NCBI GenBank assembly: GCA_021613535.1
Contig: CP075492.1
Span: 7,192,001-7,256,000, forward strand
Direction: 5' to 3'
Length of the DNA: 64,000 bases
From: Adineta vaga
Lineage: Eukaryota > Rotifera
In this document: positions 49,901-62,396 of the stretch, one piece after another
How positions within the stretch are numbered: the first letter of the stretch is position 1
How the letters are laid out: every line of letters starts with the position of its first letter
The notes under the pieces: model-generated
The model's database searches: none
What the model was told of the DNA's origin: nothing
The model's input: the letters and a program-made list of their open reading frames with translations, nothing else
Program-made: the position numbers and the translations under genes

Positions 49901-52900
49901 TTCGAATCAGAATAGAAATTTTCATTTGATTTCTTACGTATTTAATCGTTGTCGATGTGTATCAAATGTGTTTTTGATTGTTTGTAAATCTATTTTTGAC
50001 AATCCTGAATGTTCGAAATCAGTTAATTCTTCGTTTATAGTTGTAACTAATGGTTGAACTAATTGTAATTGTTTGAGAAGTTGTTGTAAACGTTGATAAG
50101 TTTGATTCCATGTTGCTGTTTGAATTTGAGCATTATTATCGATTTGTTCGGTAAGATCACGAACGCTTCGTTCAAATACTTCGAAACGATTAAGAAAAGA
50201 TTTACGTGATTCATATAAGCGTTCACTTTCACGAAGCTAAATAAGAATTCAACATTACTTTGTCTTTCTCAATGAATCGTTACTTCTTACTTTATCCGTA
50301 GTTAATCGATTAAGATGATGCCATCTCGTTTCAATCGACATTTGTTCTTCATGAAGAACGCGTTGACCTTCAACTGAACTATATTGTCTTAAATCATTTA
50401 ATTGTTTATGGAGACGATTATAATTCGATGTATGATGATGAATATTTTCATCTAATGCCTGAAATAGAACGATTATTTAGAAAACGAAATATATTCATTG
50501 ATAATCATTACTCGAAGTTCATTAAGTAAAATATTGATTTTATTTAAATCAAATAATTTATTCACGTCTGTTGAAGTAATCGAATTGACACGTTGTTCAA
50601 GATCAGAGAGAATTTGATCACGAAATGAATTCAATTCAGATTCAAATAATAACCATGCAGAATATTGTTTATCATATTTCGGTGTTAATTCATCCGATCT
50701 ACGTACAATTTCATTCCAACGTTGAGATAAAGATTTAATATGAGATTTTAAGTCATGTTGATCAGTAATAGTATGTTCTTCGTTTATTAAATTATTATGA
50801 ATGAGTAACATTCGACGACGTTCCTCAAGAAATTCCTGAAAATATGAAAAGTATGAAGACATAGAAGATTCATTTGTGTTTGTTACCTTATGTTTATCAT
50901 GTAATTGTTTAGCTTCTGTTAGATTCAAAGCACCAGTTTGATCAAGACGTTTGGTTAAATAATTTTCTGCTTGTTCAATCCATGGTTCTAATTGTTGTAT
51001 GTAACGTTCTGATGTTTGAACATGAGATCGACATTCAGCTAGTTGTTCTTCTTCTCGATTGACTTTCTCAGATGTTGACTCTGCTAATGTACGTAATCGT
51101 GTCAGACGATTTAGAGCATGTGGTAAATCTTTTGGACGAGAATGAAGTGATTGAAGATTTGAACCTTCAGAATGCAATGCTGATAACGAATGTAAATGTT
51201 CGCCAAGTTCAGTACGGATACGCTAAAATCGAAATGAATAAAACGAAAGATTGTTATTTATTTGGTAAATTTAATTTTTACTTCAAGAATTTGTTGTTTT
51301 TCTTCCAGTGGTCGTTCTCCGAACATTCTTGCATCAAACATCGAACCAATTTCTCGGAAAACCGTTTCTAAACGTTGTAATTCATCATTAAAATGTATCC
51401 ATCTGTCATTATCTTGTGTTAAATCTTGTAATAATTCATTAACTAATCGTGATTTTTCAAGCAATTCTTCTACCATATTATCATACTCTGTTTTAAGTCT
51501 TTGAAGATTTTCATAAGGTAAAAGATTATTTGATGAAATCGTTTGAAGATGATCAGCACTATCATCAAGAATAGTTTTTAATTCTGCATAAGAAGTGTGA
51601 AGATGCTAGAAAAGAAAAAGGAGAAGTCAAATTCAAACACAGTAAATAGTAATCTTTACTTTGCATGTATCAATTTCATGTTGATAGGATTGTACAGAAT
51701 TTAGATTCGATCTCAATCGAGAAAGTTCATTATTTAATCGTTCCATTTGCTGTTGATAACGACGTTTATTTGCATCAAAACGTTCCCAAAGTTCAAGTAA
51801 ATGCTATAAAATAGAAAAACTTGTCAACTAATTCGATCCTTTTATTCTTGTTATTTACTTTAAGTTTTGCTAATAAATCATGTGCTGATTGAACTTTGTC
51901 CTGATACAATTTTGTACATTCTGTACATCTTGTTGAACATATTTTGGTACCATATCTTCTTTCATTAATTCATCGGCTCGTACAACAAGTTCAGAAAGTT
52001 GATGAGAAAAGTTTTCTAAAACATCACAAACTTTCTTTTGACCTTGAACAGCGGTACGAACATCGGATAAATCTCGAAAATTAAGTGGTGCATTGGAAAT
52101 ATTTGATAGAGTATGACTTAATTGTTGACTATTTTCATGAATCATCTTTGCTGGTATGATAACTGTACAACGTTGTGATGTTTCATCGGCAGATGCAAGA
52201 ATCTGATTATAACGTGAGAGAAGAGCATCGAGACGTTGTCGATAACGAGCTGGATCTTCAGTAGCATGTTCTTCAATAAGTTCATTGATCAGTGCGGAAA
52301 GAGTTTTTACATCACGAGCAACAGTTTCGATTTGATCCATGGCATTCTGAAATGAATGAAAAAATGTGTTTATTGGAATTATTCAGTATCGATTTCTACC
52401 TTAAATTTATTAACAATTGCTTTGTATTGTTCAAATGAAACTTCAATATTTTGTGTTTCATTCATCAATCGTTCAATTGCTTCCATCCATGTTTCAACAA
52501 GACGAAATCTATAATTGTATATTTTCTCTCTTTTATGATCTATTCTATTCAGTTCAAACATACTTTTCTTCAAATTCTTGTCTTTGTTTTGGTATTGTTT
52601 GAAGTTTTCGTTTTACATTATCGATCTTTGTTTGCATACGATTCCAATAATCATTTAATTTTGTTGTTCTTTCATCCATTTGATCATTTTCTTGACTTGA
52701 AGTTGAACTTGTATCTCGACTACGAATATCACTTGCAAAAGTATGTAGATTTCTCAAATGTGTTTCCATTGTTGGTTGGAAATTGTTCAATTGAAAACGT
52801 TCATTATGACGTCTTAGAATATCTGATATATCTAATTGTCTTTCCATTTGTTTCATTTCTTCATTTAATTCATCTTCAGCTTGTTTTAATTCTTTAACAA

Positions 52901-55900
52901 TGGTATTTTCTAAACGTTCATATTGTAAACGTAATAAACGTATTGGAGCATGACAAACAATACTATTCCATCTTGATTCAAGTGTATCCATAAGATATTG
53001 AATTTCTTTTTGTTCACTTTCATCACGTATATGTAATAATTCTCGACCGGATTTAATAAAACCATGAAGAATTTCATCGTCAATTATTTGAAAGAAATTC
53101 TTATGTTTTTGTATGAGATATGCATAATCATCATGTTTTTCTAGGACGATTGTTTGAGCTTGTTCAATCCATTCTTCAAGATGTCGTAAACGTGAATGAA
53201 AATCTTTCCATAATTGTGAATGTTGATTGAATTCTTTTTCCCAATAGGATGATTGTTGACGAATTTGCTAGGAAAAGAATTAGATATTACTGTTATGAAT
53301 AGTAATGTAAAAAAAATTTACTTCGAATGTATCTGCTAATTGTTTGTATTGTTCATCAAGAGAAGTAAAATTTAATGGAACGGAATTTTCACTTGATTTC
53401 TTCATTGTATTTATTAATTTTGCTTTTGTATCCAATAAAGATTGATAATATTCCAAATCAGCAAAGAAATTCTAAATCGAAATATTGTAAAATAAATGAT
53501 AGGAAAAAGAAAAGGAAAACTTACGCGATGTTTTTCAAGACAATCATCAATACGTTTGACTGAAACTTGAATAGAATAACGACTTATATGTTGTTTAGCT
53601 TCATTCAACCATTGTTGACATTTTTGTAATCCATCATCAAATTTTTGTAAATGTCCTAACATAATCTTATTTCGTTTTAAAATAATTGGTAAATTTTCTT
53701 GAATATGACGTAATTTATCGAAACATATTTGTAATAATGAATTCATTTCTGCTGAACCATTCGATTCACCACTTTCACGTGCGATAGTCTGACTTAATTT
53801 AGAAAGAACTTGTATTGTTTGATTGAACATTTCTAATTCAGCTTGTGCATCCTAGAAATAACAATTGCATTCAAGAATTATCGAAAGAATACAGGGTTTT
53901 GTTTTTTGTCATACATAAAGACGATTTTCTTGAGTTTTAAGTGCTTTCGTTGTACATGGTAAGCATTCTTGCATTTCTCGATCAATTTTATCTAATGTAT
54001 CTAGTAATTTTGCTCGACCGGAATAGAAATCATCACGTTTTTTCTTGATCGATTCATCATGTTTAAATTGATGAACCGATTCTGTTACTTCTTTCCATCG
54101 ACGATTGATGAACAATAATTTATTCTGTAAAATTCGAGCATATTCTTCATTACAGACAGATATTAAACGATCGATTGCTAAATGTAATTTTTCATGAACT
54201 TGAGACCAATAATCGATGTTAGCAAAATAATTCTAACGAAAAAAAAAGATATCATACAACTCTGTATTTCTTTAGATAGTATACTTACAGTTTTCTCGTC
54301 GGATGTTCGAACAAGGATTTTTTCCCCTTCACTTAACCAATTTTCTAATGAATCATAATTTTCATGATAAATTCGCCAATTATTGAGTGTTTCTTCTAAT
54401 ATATGTTTCTTAGATTCCAAATCAATATTCGCACTTTTAACTGTTCGACGAATCTTTTCACAATATCCATTAAATTCTTTTGATCGCTCTTCGTCTATTT
54501 AAACAAACAAATAAACAAGTGGAATCGATTTGGATGTTTTAAATAAAATGAAACCTCGATTTCTTAATTGACTATAATTTTGTACTCGACGAGTTAATTC
54601 AGGTAGAAGACTTTCAATATTTACCAAAAGTTTCTCATCATAAATATGATGCTATAATCAAACAAAGAAAATGTACTTTTTTCAACTCGTTTATTTTCAT
54701 TTTTCGTACCTTGTATTCACTGTATAATGATTCCGTTTGATTTAGATCTCCTTGTTTTTGATTCAATATTGTCATCAAAACTTCTAATTGACTAACATAC
54801 GATTGAACCTTCCAACGGATTTCTTCAAAATCTAAATAACGTCCATGTTGTTCATGAGTATGAACTATTGTTTCAAGACGTTCATTTAAATGTGTTAAAT
54901 GTTCATTTGAAATTTGTTTATTAACAATAGTAGGATCACGTTTAAGACGTTGAAAATCTGTTACCATTCTTTCTCTATCACTAAAAATTGCTGTATATTC
55001 TTCATTAAGTCGATTAAAATGTTCGATATTTTCTTCGGGTGATAATCTCATTGGATCAAAATTCATTTCTCGCCTTAAAACTTCTTCAGCTGTATTGATC
55101 CAATCAGCAATTTGTCCCAATTCACCCGGAAGATTCGTATCTAATTTAAATCTCCATCGATCCATTCTGCAAAAAACAAACTTATCAAACTCAACATGAA
55201 TTCTATCAAAAATATATTTTTTACCTTAGAGTAATATCATCAAATAAATCTTTCATTTCAGTTAATTTTTCACCGGGAAAATGCGATGATTTCGATTCTT
55301 TACGTTCAAATGTTTTCCACTGTTTTTGTTTATCAATAAATTCTTTCAATTCTTTACAATAATCCTATTTTGATGAAGAAATTCTTACGGTTAATCAAAA
55401 AAGCAAATGTAAACAGAACATGTTTCATTACTCTATATTCCGCTTGATTGTCAACGATCGGAGCATCAATAACAACTGTTAAACGTTGTCGTGTGTCGAC
55501 TAAATATCGAAGAAGTTCACCATGTTCTTTATTGACAGAACCAAATGGCTAAATGAAAGAAATCTTATATGAATCATGACATGTATAGGTATATTTCGCA
55601 CCAAATCAGGATATCGACGAGAGAATTGACCAACGTAAGTCATAATCGATTTTTCATCTGGTTTATTTACATCGACATCTATAAAAGGCAAAAAAGAACG
55701 AAGATCTTTCGATGTATAAAAAGGGACAAACCTTCAGCATCCATCAAACGTGGTACACCAAGATGTTCTTCAGCAACAACAAATGCATTTTCCAATCTAT
55801 CTCGAACTTCCATTTGTTGAACACGACGCAAATCGACTAGATCAGGTCGAATGCCATGAACAAGAGCATTAAAAGCCAAACCATCACGCCAACTTGTTGT

Positions 55901-57668
55901 AAAATCTCGCACATCTAATTCATCATTTTTTCTAATAGAAAGAAAAACAAAAATATAAATAAATATCTTTCTCATCATATTCAAGAATTAAGAAGAACTA
56001 AAAGAGGCTCATGCATATATCTCACCGACGATGTGTAGGAGATGAATAAAATCTAGATTTGATTAGTAGAAAAAAAAACATCAAGAAAACAAAATCTCAA
56101 TAACCTACCCGGTTTTCTTTCGAACCCATTCAAGTAAATTTTCTTTTGGTTTACCACGATTCTCCTTCGAATCATCATCATACGTATTTGTATCTTCAAT
56201 CTAATCAAATTTGAAAAATCTTTTTTTTCATATTAATGAACTTCTATTAAGAATTTGAAGGAGGAAAGACAAGGCTGCCTTGAGGTTCTTTTATACACTC
56301 TTCGAAAATAACAGAACTGATGGAGATCAACACCTTGAAGGACTTTCATTATTCATCATCAATAAAAAAATAAACTCTGACCTTTTCATTTTTTGATGAT
56401 GAAAAAAATTGCATATGTACTTTGTTCACAAACGGGAAAAAAAAGAAGAAATTTAACGTTAAAAAATCATCTACTCACTTTCATTTTCAACAAGTCTCAA
56501 TAAATGTCGCACATATCTTTACTTCCATCCCTGATATACTCATTGTAATATGAAACATCATCAAAATCTCTCTTTTTTTTTTGAACGTGAACAAAAAGTT
56601 CTATTCTTCATCTTTCTATTTGTTTAGTAGTTTAATATTTCAATCAATAGTACATTTGTTATACAAACACTCCTATCAAGTATCTCAAACGTTTAAATTT
56701 AGGCAAAAAAATATCAATGAATTCCTAAAAATTTTACCTGATAATGAAGAATTAACATCCAAATTAAACCTAAGATCATCATCGGTTTTCCATCGACAAT
56801 ATCAATAGGACGAATATTGACTAGTTTGATCTGAAAAAGAATCGTACAATTATAAAATTCTTATTGTTTGTTGTTTATTACCTTTCGACTTTCGAGATAT
56901 TTTAATGCATTGTCTACATTACTAAGACAATGAGCTCTTTTATTACCTCGTTCTACTGGCTAAAAGAATTACGGAAAATTTTCATTTGAAAATCATATTC
57001 ATTGTTTTCAAACTTACTAATGTTTGTCCTGAGAGTGCTTCAACTAAAGCAATAAGTTTTGTTCCATCTTTGAAATCTTCGAATAGATCATCGATATAAT
57101 ATGGTGGTTCATGTATTGATAAGTAAATATTAACCCATTTTGTAAATGTTTTCTTTTGAACACGTTCTTGTTCATCTAATGAAATAAAAAAATCAAACAA
57201 AATTCTTTTCATTTCTTTCGTTTTTTTCTTCTTCTTCTTCGAATAACCTGCAGATGGAAATGAAGTCGAAATAATACTTCCACTTAGTGATGTTTGCCTC
57301 TGAAGACAATGACATGATCCGGAAGGAATTCCATGAGATTTCTTCAATTTTTTTTTCAACATATTAAATTTAAACAAATGAAAGGAGAAAAAAGGAGAAG
57401 AAGGTTCGAATTGATTACAAGGTTTTTCTATTTTTACATCAAACAGATGCGCGCGTCTGTCGAATATATCTCTCATCAACCACACAAATTCGTGGTTTCG
57501 TTCTTCTACAAGTAACATTTGATATATCTTACTTTGAAGTGTAGTGATACTTTCTTCCAATTGATTTCGAGCAGATGTTGGTCGAGAAGTACTGCCTGTT
57601 GTCGTGGGAAGATAAGGTGATAGACGAGAAGCAGTTGGCGATAAACTCGATTGAATTGGACTACTCAT
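34953..57668 (-). CDS. SYNE: Giant nesprin (SYNE)-type spectrin-repeat protein without a visible KASH domain
   Basis: Nesprins link actin to the nuclear envelope through N-terminal tandem CH domains, a spectrin-repeat rod and a C-terminal KASH peptide. The first exon (57668-57533) splices in phase to the CH1 exon starting at 57176 ([20 protein letters not shown], then [20 protein letters not shown]). CH1 continues through [19 protein letters not shown] and [17 protein letters not shown]2 contains [20 protein letters not shown] and ends [17 protein letters not shown] with YPD, a nesprin rather than spectrin or spectraplakin signature. More than 60 exons then encode a continuous rod of about 106-residue helical repeats; I estimate about 6,000 residues in all. 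The last coding exon joins CTTCAA at 35025 to GGTCTCTATCAATAA at 34967-34953, using a strong pyrimidine-rich acceptor. The end reads TSTNNLQGLYQ. No membrane helix or PPPX end exists. An apparent frameshift lies near 40290. Confidence 0.85.
38881..38907 (-). other. Candidate 27-nt microexon in the nesprin-type rod
   Basis: Within a roughly 310-bp intron, a 27-nt segment has AG immediately upstream (38909-38908) and GT immediately downstream (38880-38879) on the minus strand. It would insert HQKSPQKEK, phase 0 on both sides, between KCDTLVQ and [11 protein letters not shown]. The neighbouring exons also join in frame without it. Confidence 0.5.
49498..49525. repeat. (GAAA)n microsatellite
   Basis: About six or seven tandem AAAG/GAAA units lie within an intron of the nesprin-type gene, seen directly. 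Confidence 0.85.
56026..56052 (-). other. Candidate 27-nt microexon at the CH1-CH2 linker
   Basis: This segment has AG just upstream (56054-56053) and GT just downstream (56025-56024) on the minus strand. With phase-2 joins it inserts FYSSPTHRR between WVRKKTG and [10 protein letters not shown]. Skipping it also leaves the frame intact. Confidence 0.55.
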
Positions 57669-59566
57669 ACTTATGAATAAATTCTCTATCTAAAACAAAA
57701 CGACAAATTTCAATCTTTCATATTTCATAATCCTGCCGGTAAAAGAACAAAAGAGCTGTTGTTTAACCACATTTCTTTTTTGTTTATGACGAGCATTTTT
57801 ATTCAAGGTGTATTGATGGAAAATGAACAACTTTCTCTCTCTCTCTCTCATCAATTCTTTCTTTTCTGTTATGTCTGATTTCTTTTTACATAAGTGGTTG
57901 AAGAAGAAAAAAAAAACTTCAAGAAGTATATGTACACTTAGATCGAATTGGAAAGTTTAGAATAGTACAATGACCATTTAATCGCAATGATATCTATATC
58001 AATTCGATGAACAGTTAGAAAACTTTTGTTTCATTTCTTTGTAAACTTGGTCTGTTTTTTTCCTGATATGAAATTTCGTTCCTTTGTCCATCTGCTTTGC
58101 AAGCAGTCGAAGTAAAACACTTAACAGTTCAAGTATACGCATGTGAATTTTTTATGTTTTATCTTTCTTTCTATTATTTGTAGTCATGCATGATCATTGA
58201 AGAAGAAAAACAATTCGTTGATCAAGTAAACGAACCATCTAGTTAAAAGCATCCATATAAATATTTTTTTTCTCTATTCTTTACAAAACTGATTGAAAAC
58301 CGAAACAGAGTTGATTATTAATTTTTCTTCTAGGCGAACATGGAATTTCGGTTTCTTTTTTCTTCTTCTTCTTCTCTCTCTCTTCTTTTACATATTTCAA
58401 GATTCGATTTAACATCAGAGAAACAGAAACCATTTTTTTTCAAGCAACAAATGAAATTATCCAATGAAAACTATCAACTCCAAACGAACCTTGAAAAAAA
58501 CATATTAAAAATTCCATTCCGTTGAATTATCAAATTTAGAAAAATGAATCAACTCTCAAATCTATGCCATGTTTACATTAAATACTTGATCTACTAATTT
58601 GAAAAGTACTTACATGTTTCAATTATATCTACATTGAACATATAGAGAATACGCAAATAATATAATAATGATATTTATAAAATACAATTTTTTTTCTTTG
58701 TTTACCTGCTTAAAAATCCTATTCATTATTGCTCTCCACGGAAATGAATAGACAATGATATTGATTAACGTCTGTTTTTTTCCCAAAACTCTGATTTATT
58801 TCAGCTTGTGTCTTTTCGTCTAGACATACATGATAGGTAAATGCAATTAACAAAACATGAAGTAAAATAGAATCTAAATATAAATCTCTCGATTCTTTTT
58901 GCATCATTTTATGACAAAATTAAGAATCTTAACATTAAATTGTCCTCATTGCTACTCAACTTATGTTTTCGAGAGATATGCAGTTCGATGTAACAACAAG
59001 GACATTGTAATGATATAAATAACACTAATAAAATGAGTTTATGATGATAAGGCAACTATAAAATCTCGAGAAACAGGGGTGCAATATGTGAGAACTTTTT
59101 TTTGGTGAAACTTCAGTTTTACGAGAAAGTCGAACACGAATGAAACAAGATTTCGAAGAGATAAAGACAAGTATATTCTTTGATTTGATTCACATATTTA
59201 CATTAAGTATGAATTATTAACATTTACGAGTCGGTACAACGAAATCTATAACTACACTCCTTTTTATTCGTTCTTATGATGTGTATTATGGGTCAATTGG
59301 TTTCGAAAGTTAATAGAACATTGAAGAAGTTTCAATACACAATCATATTGAGATGTATTGATTTTCAATTAGCATATTTCGTCAGCAAAATAATGTACGA
59401 CTTCTATTTCAGGGGGGTGTATTTTTGAGAAATGCATCCCCCTGAAAAAAAGAACTTACAAAAATTATCTAAAATTACTCATGTGACAGGGGTGCTGTTT
59501 TGATTCAATGAATATATAGATGTGTAGTTTCAGATTTTATTCTAAGGTTCTTAATAGAAAACTACG
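57669..59566. other. Intergenic region between the nesprin-type and zinc transporter genes
   Basis: Divergent starts imply two promoters in this 1.9 kb. The distal part has CT repeats (57835-57850) and AT-rich DNA. The proximal 500 bp before the transporter holds a hairpin and repeated CAGGGG-type motifs, described separately. A 62-codon minus ORF at 58719-58907 is not supported. Confidence 0.5.
59407..59447 (+). promoter_or_regulatory. Near-perfect 18-bp hairpin upstream of the zinc transporter
   Basis: TTTCAGGGGGGTGTATTT (59407-59424) pairs with AAATGCATCCCCCTGAAA (59430-59447) around a 5-nt loop. The only imperfections are two G-T pairs that would be G-U wobbles if transcribed from the + strand. 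It lies about 120 nt before the start codon, so it could be in the 5' leader or promoter. A regulatory role is an inference. Confidence 0.55.
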
Positions 59567-61032
59567 ATGTCATCTTCACATAATGACCATGCACACGATC
59601 ATCAGCATCATCATGCCCATCAACGACGAGCACTCTTTCGAACAAAAACATTTCGTTTACTAGTAATGCTGACGATGACATTTTCATTTTTTATTGTTGA
59701 ATTAATTGTTGGTAATCTAACAAAATCTGTTGCACTCGTGGCTGATGCATTTCATATGTTATCTGATGTTATTTCATTGGTAATTGGTATTGTTGCTGTT
59801 CGAATTGTCAAGCGTCGATCAAATGCCAATACATTCGGATGGGTACGAGCTGAAGTTGTTGGTGCTAATATAAATACCGTTTTTCTTTTGGCACTTTGTT
59901 TAACGATTATATTTGATGCTATTAAACGTTTTATTGAACCTGAACCTATTGAAAATGTCAATCTCTTACTAATTGTTGGTTCTATAGGTTTAGGAATAAA
60001 TATTATTGGTTTATTCTTATTTCAAGGTTTTCATGGACATTCACATGGTGGTCATTCACATGGACATGGACATGGACATGCCAAATCAAATGAAGAAAAT
60101 GGTGATAACAATAGATTTGAACGACATAGTAGCCGAGCTCTACAAGAAGTATAATTTTAAAACTATTTTTAATTCTTATTCTTTTCATTTGTGAAATTTA
60201 GGTTATTGCTGATAGTGTAATTCAAGCTGAGAGAGAGGATCAACCAAATCAGGTTGCCATAGAAACTAAAGAGAAAGGTACACATGAGAAGGAAGCATCA
60301 ATGAATATGCATGGTGTATTTCTACATGTCTTAGCTGATGCTCTTGGTTCCGTTGTTGTTATTATAAGTGCTTTAATAATTAAATTTGTTCCACACAATG
60401 AAAACGATAGAAAACATTGGACAATTTATATTGATCCAACTCTGTCTGTTGTGATTATAATTATCATAACAATTTCAACAATTCCACTCTTTCGAGATAC
60501 ATCTTCGATATTACTTCAAACAATTCCTAAACATCTTGAAATTCATCGAATTAAAACGCAATTATTAGAAACCATACCCGAAATAAGTAGTATTCATGAA
60601 TTACATATTTGGCGTTTAACCGATGAGAAAATTATTGCTAGTGCACATTTACATCGAAAATCTCTTACTAATTATATGCTTGTTGCTGATAAAGTGAAGA
60701 AATTTTTTCATTCTATTGGAATACATTCAGTTACAATGCAATATGAATGTGATGATGATTATCAACAAACACCAGTCTTACATCGAAGTGATGATATTGA
60801 ATCGAAAATAGCAGGCGATTGTTTATTACGTTGTGAAGATAGTGCGTGTGATAGTCAAGCATGTTGCACAATAGTATCAGTTCGTTCCAATACATTATTA
60901 AATGATAAAGATAATCTTGAGGGTGATAGCAATACAATACAAGTTTCTTCTATCAGTCGACCATATCAACACACTAATCCTATTGAAACTCTTATTCCCA
61001 TGGATGAATTGAGTGTACATGAAAAATTTTGA
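59567..61032 (+). CDS. SLC30A1: ZnT1-like zinc exporter (SLC30/CDF family)
   Basis: Two exons (59567-60148 and 60202-61032) give 470 residues. The protein exports zinc from the cytosol in exchange for protons. It begins with a His-rich cytosolic stretch (HNDHAHDHQHHHAHQ). Membrane helix 2 carries the metal site HxxxD in VALVADAFHMLSDVISLVIG. Helices 3 and 4 follow. A His-rich loop (HGHSHGGHSHGHGHGHA) precedes helix 5, where FLHVLADALGSVVVIISALI supplies the second HxxxD site. The C-terminal domain (SSIHELHIWRLTDEKIIASA) is the CDF cytosolic dimerisation fold. A Cys-rich stretch (CLLRCEDSACDSQACC) near the end is of the kind seen in ZnT1-type sequences. Six helices total fit the family. The first exon ends exactly after the His loop. 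The start is the first in-frame ATG. Confidence 0.93.
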
Positions 61033-61352
61033 AGAATGTGCTTCTCGTTTTTTTTCTTTATATAGTTTAATAAAATATGTCAGAGCAAAAAATCTTATTT
61101 CTATACAAGTGAAGACTATGTACACTTCATTCATAGTTATTTTGTTATTAATGGAAACGACACCGATAAGAATGTATATATGTTTTCATCAGAAGTTGAA
61201 GATCTTGGAGAGTAAATGTAAGGAAATGTTAATTAGTAGTTATTATTATTTAATTGAGCAACGTAGCAAAGCACTTCCGAGAAAAAAGAGATGATATAAT
61301 TAATCTAGTTAATATATCAATTGGATGAGTGAGGACAAAGAAATGCTCATCT
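61033..61352. other. Convergent intergenic region
   Basis: The zinc transporter and the secreted PAN-like gene end toward each other here. An AATAAA-type signal (AATAAA at about 61069) fits the transporter. Nothing else is seen. Confidence 0.5.
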
Positions 61353-61880
61353 TTAAACATTTAATTGTCGTTTAGCAGAAAACTTCCAGCATGTTTTGCG
61401 CCAGACAAACCAACGTGAAAGTTGACCGGGACGACTTTTGGGTGCCAATGAGGTGGTAAATAATTGAACAGCAACCTCACTAGATTCATCATATAAATCG
61501 TGCCAACTAGTCAGATCTGTCATGGCAAATCCTGAACATTTTGAATCTTTATTACATTTTGAAACGGCATCCGAATATGTAAGAATACAATAAGTAGGAA
61601 CTAATGTATCGCCTGAACATTGATAACTCTTATCATCGTAAAAGAGGATTCCATTTGTATCCAATTCATAAGTATACCAATTACATGTTTTACTGAAATA
61701 AAAAGGAAGATCAAAAATATCTGTACGCATCTCTTATACGTACTCTAATTGTGTTACTGTACGAGATTGTAATTCATATTCTTCTTCATCAGGATCTTTT
61801 TCATATGACACACGTTTTATTGTTTTAGTCATTGATGGAATAACAATGGCTATGATCAAAATTACATGCATGAAACGCAT
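61353..61880 (-). CDS. Small secreted PAN/apple-like protein
   Basis: Two exons (61880-61744 and 61692-61353) encode 158 residues. The N-terminus is a good signal peptide (MRFMHVILIIAIVIPSMTKT). The mature part contains Cys residues in CNWYTYELD, YQCSGDTLVPTYC and SDAVSKCNKDSKCSGFAMTD. This spacing, with an Ala-x-x-x-Cys-x-x-Asp-x-x-Cys helix-strand unit, is typical of PAN/apple domains that bind proteins or carbohydrates. A last Cys is in WRKTCWKFSAKR. The short length and single domain make it a small extracellular protein of unknown ligand. The upstream exon was not obvious as an ORF because its donor sits six codons before a stop; the join gives DKTCNW in frame. The family call is an inference from cysteine pattern. 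Confidence 0.68.
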
Positions 61881-62396
61881 GATTATTGTTGTTTCACTTG
61901 TGTTTTATTCAATAGATTGTATAAAATACAAATGAAAATAACTAAATAAACGACGACGACGACGACGACTTTAGAGTGACAAATTTTGTTTTGTATATAA
62001 TTTTTTCTATACGGATACTATGAAAAATTTATCGAAGCATGACGAGAAATAAAGAAAAGGAAAAGCGCAGTATATTCGCTGTCTCTCCTCCTTCGTCTGA
62101 TTATTCATCATAGTAATCATTATGATGAAGAACGACAAACACTAAAAAAACAAATGATTCAATTTCAACTGACATACTTCTTATCCGATAATAAATGCTT
62201 GGTTTCATGTATGCATTTTCTTTAAAGCAATACTAGTACTAAAGATGTTTTTGTACGAATAAAAAACAAAACAAATTTTTATTTAAGCATTTAGTGAATA
62301 AATTGTTGCAAAGATCAATGGCTATAAAAGCGTGTAATTTTGTGTCTTTTTAATGTAATATCAACATTCTACAGTTCATTCATCCAATATTCTCAA
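61881..62396. other. Intergenic region with a (CGA)n tract
   Basis: About six CGA repeats lie at 61951-61970. Both flanking genes are on the minus strand, so the promoter of the PAN-like gene should lie here. No gene is seen. Confidence 0.6.

Noticed and set aside
52451-52897. 148-codon plus-strand ORF
   Set aside because: It is antisense to well-formed spectrin repeats and is rich in Phe, Leu and Tyr, as expected for the complement of AT-rich helical coding DNA.
34953-57668. Alternative identity as beta-spectrin, spectraplakin or dystrophin
   Set aside because: The CH2 end [17 protein letters not shown] followed by YPD fits nesprin best. There is no PH, plakin, GAS2, EF-hand or ZZ domain.
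58719-58907. 62-codon minus ORF with a hydrophobic stretch that could be a signal peptide
   Set aside because: Too short, no homology recognised, no clear gene context.
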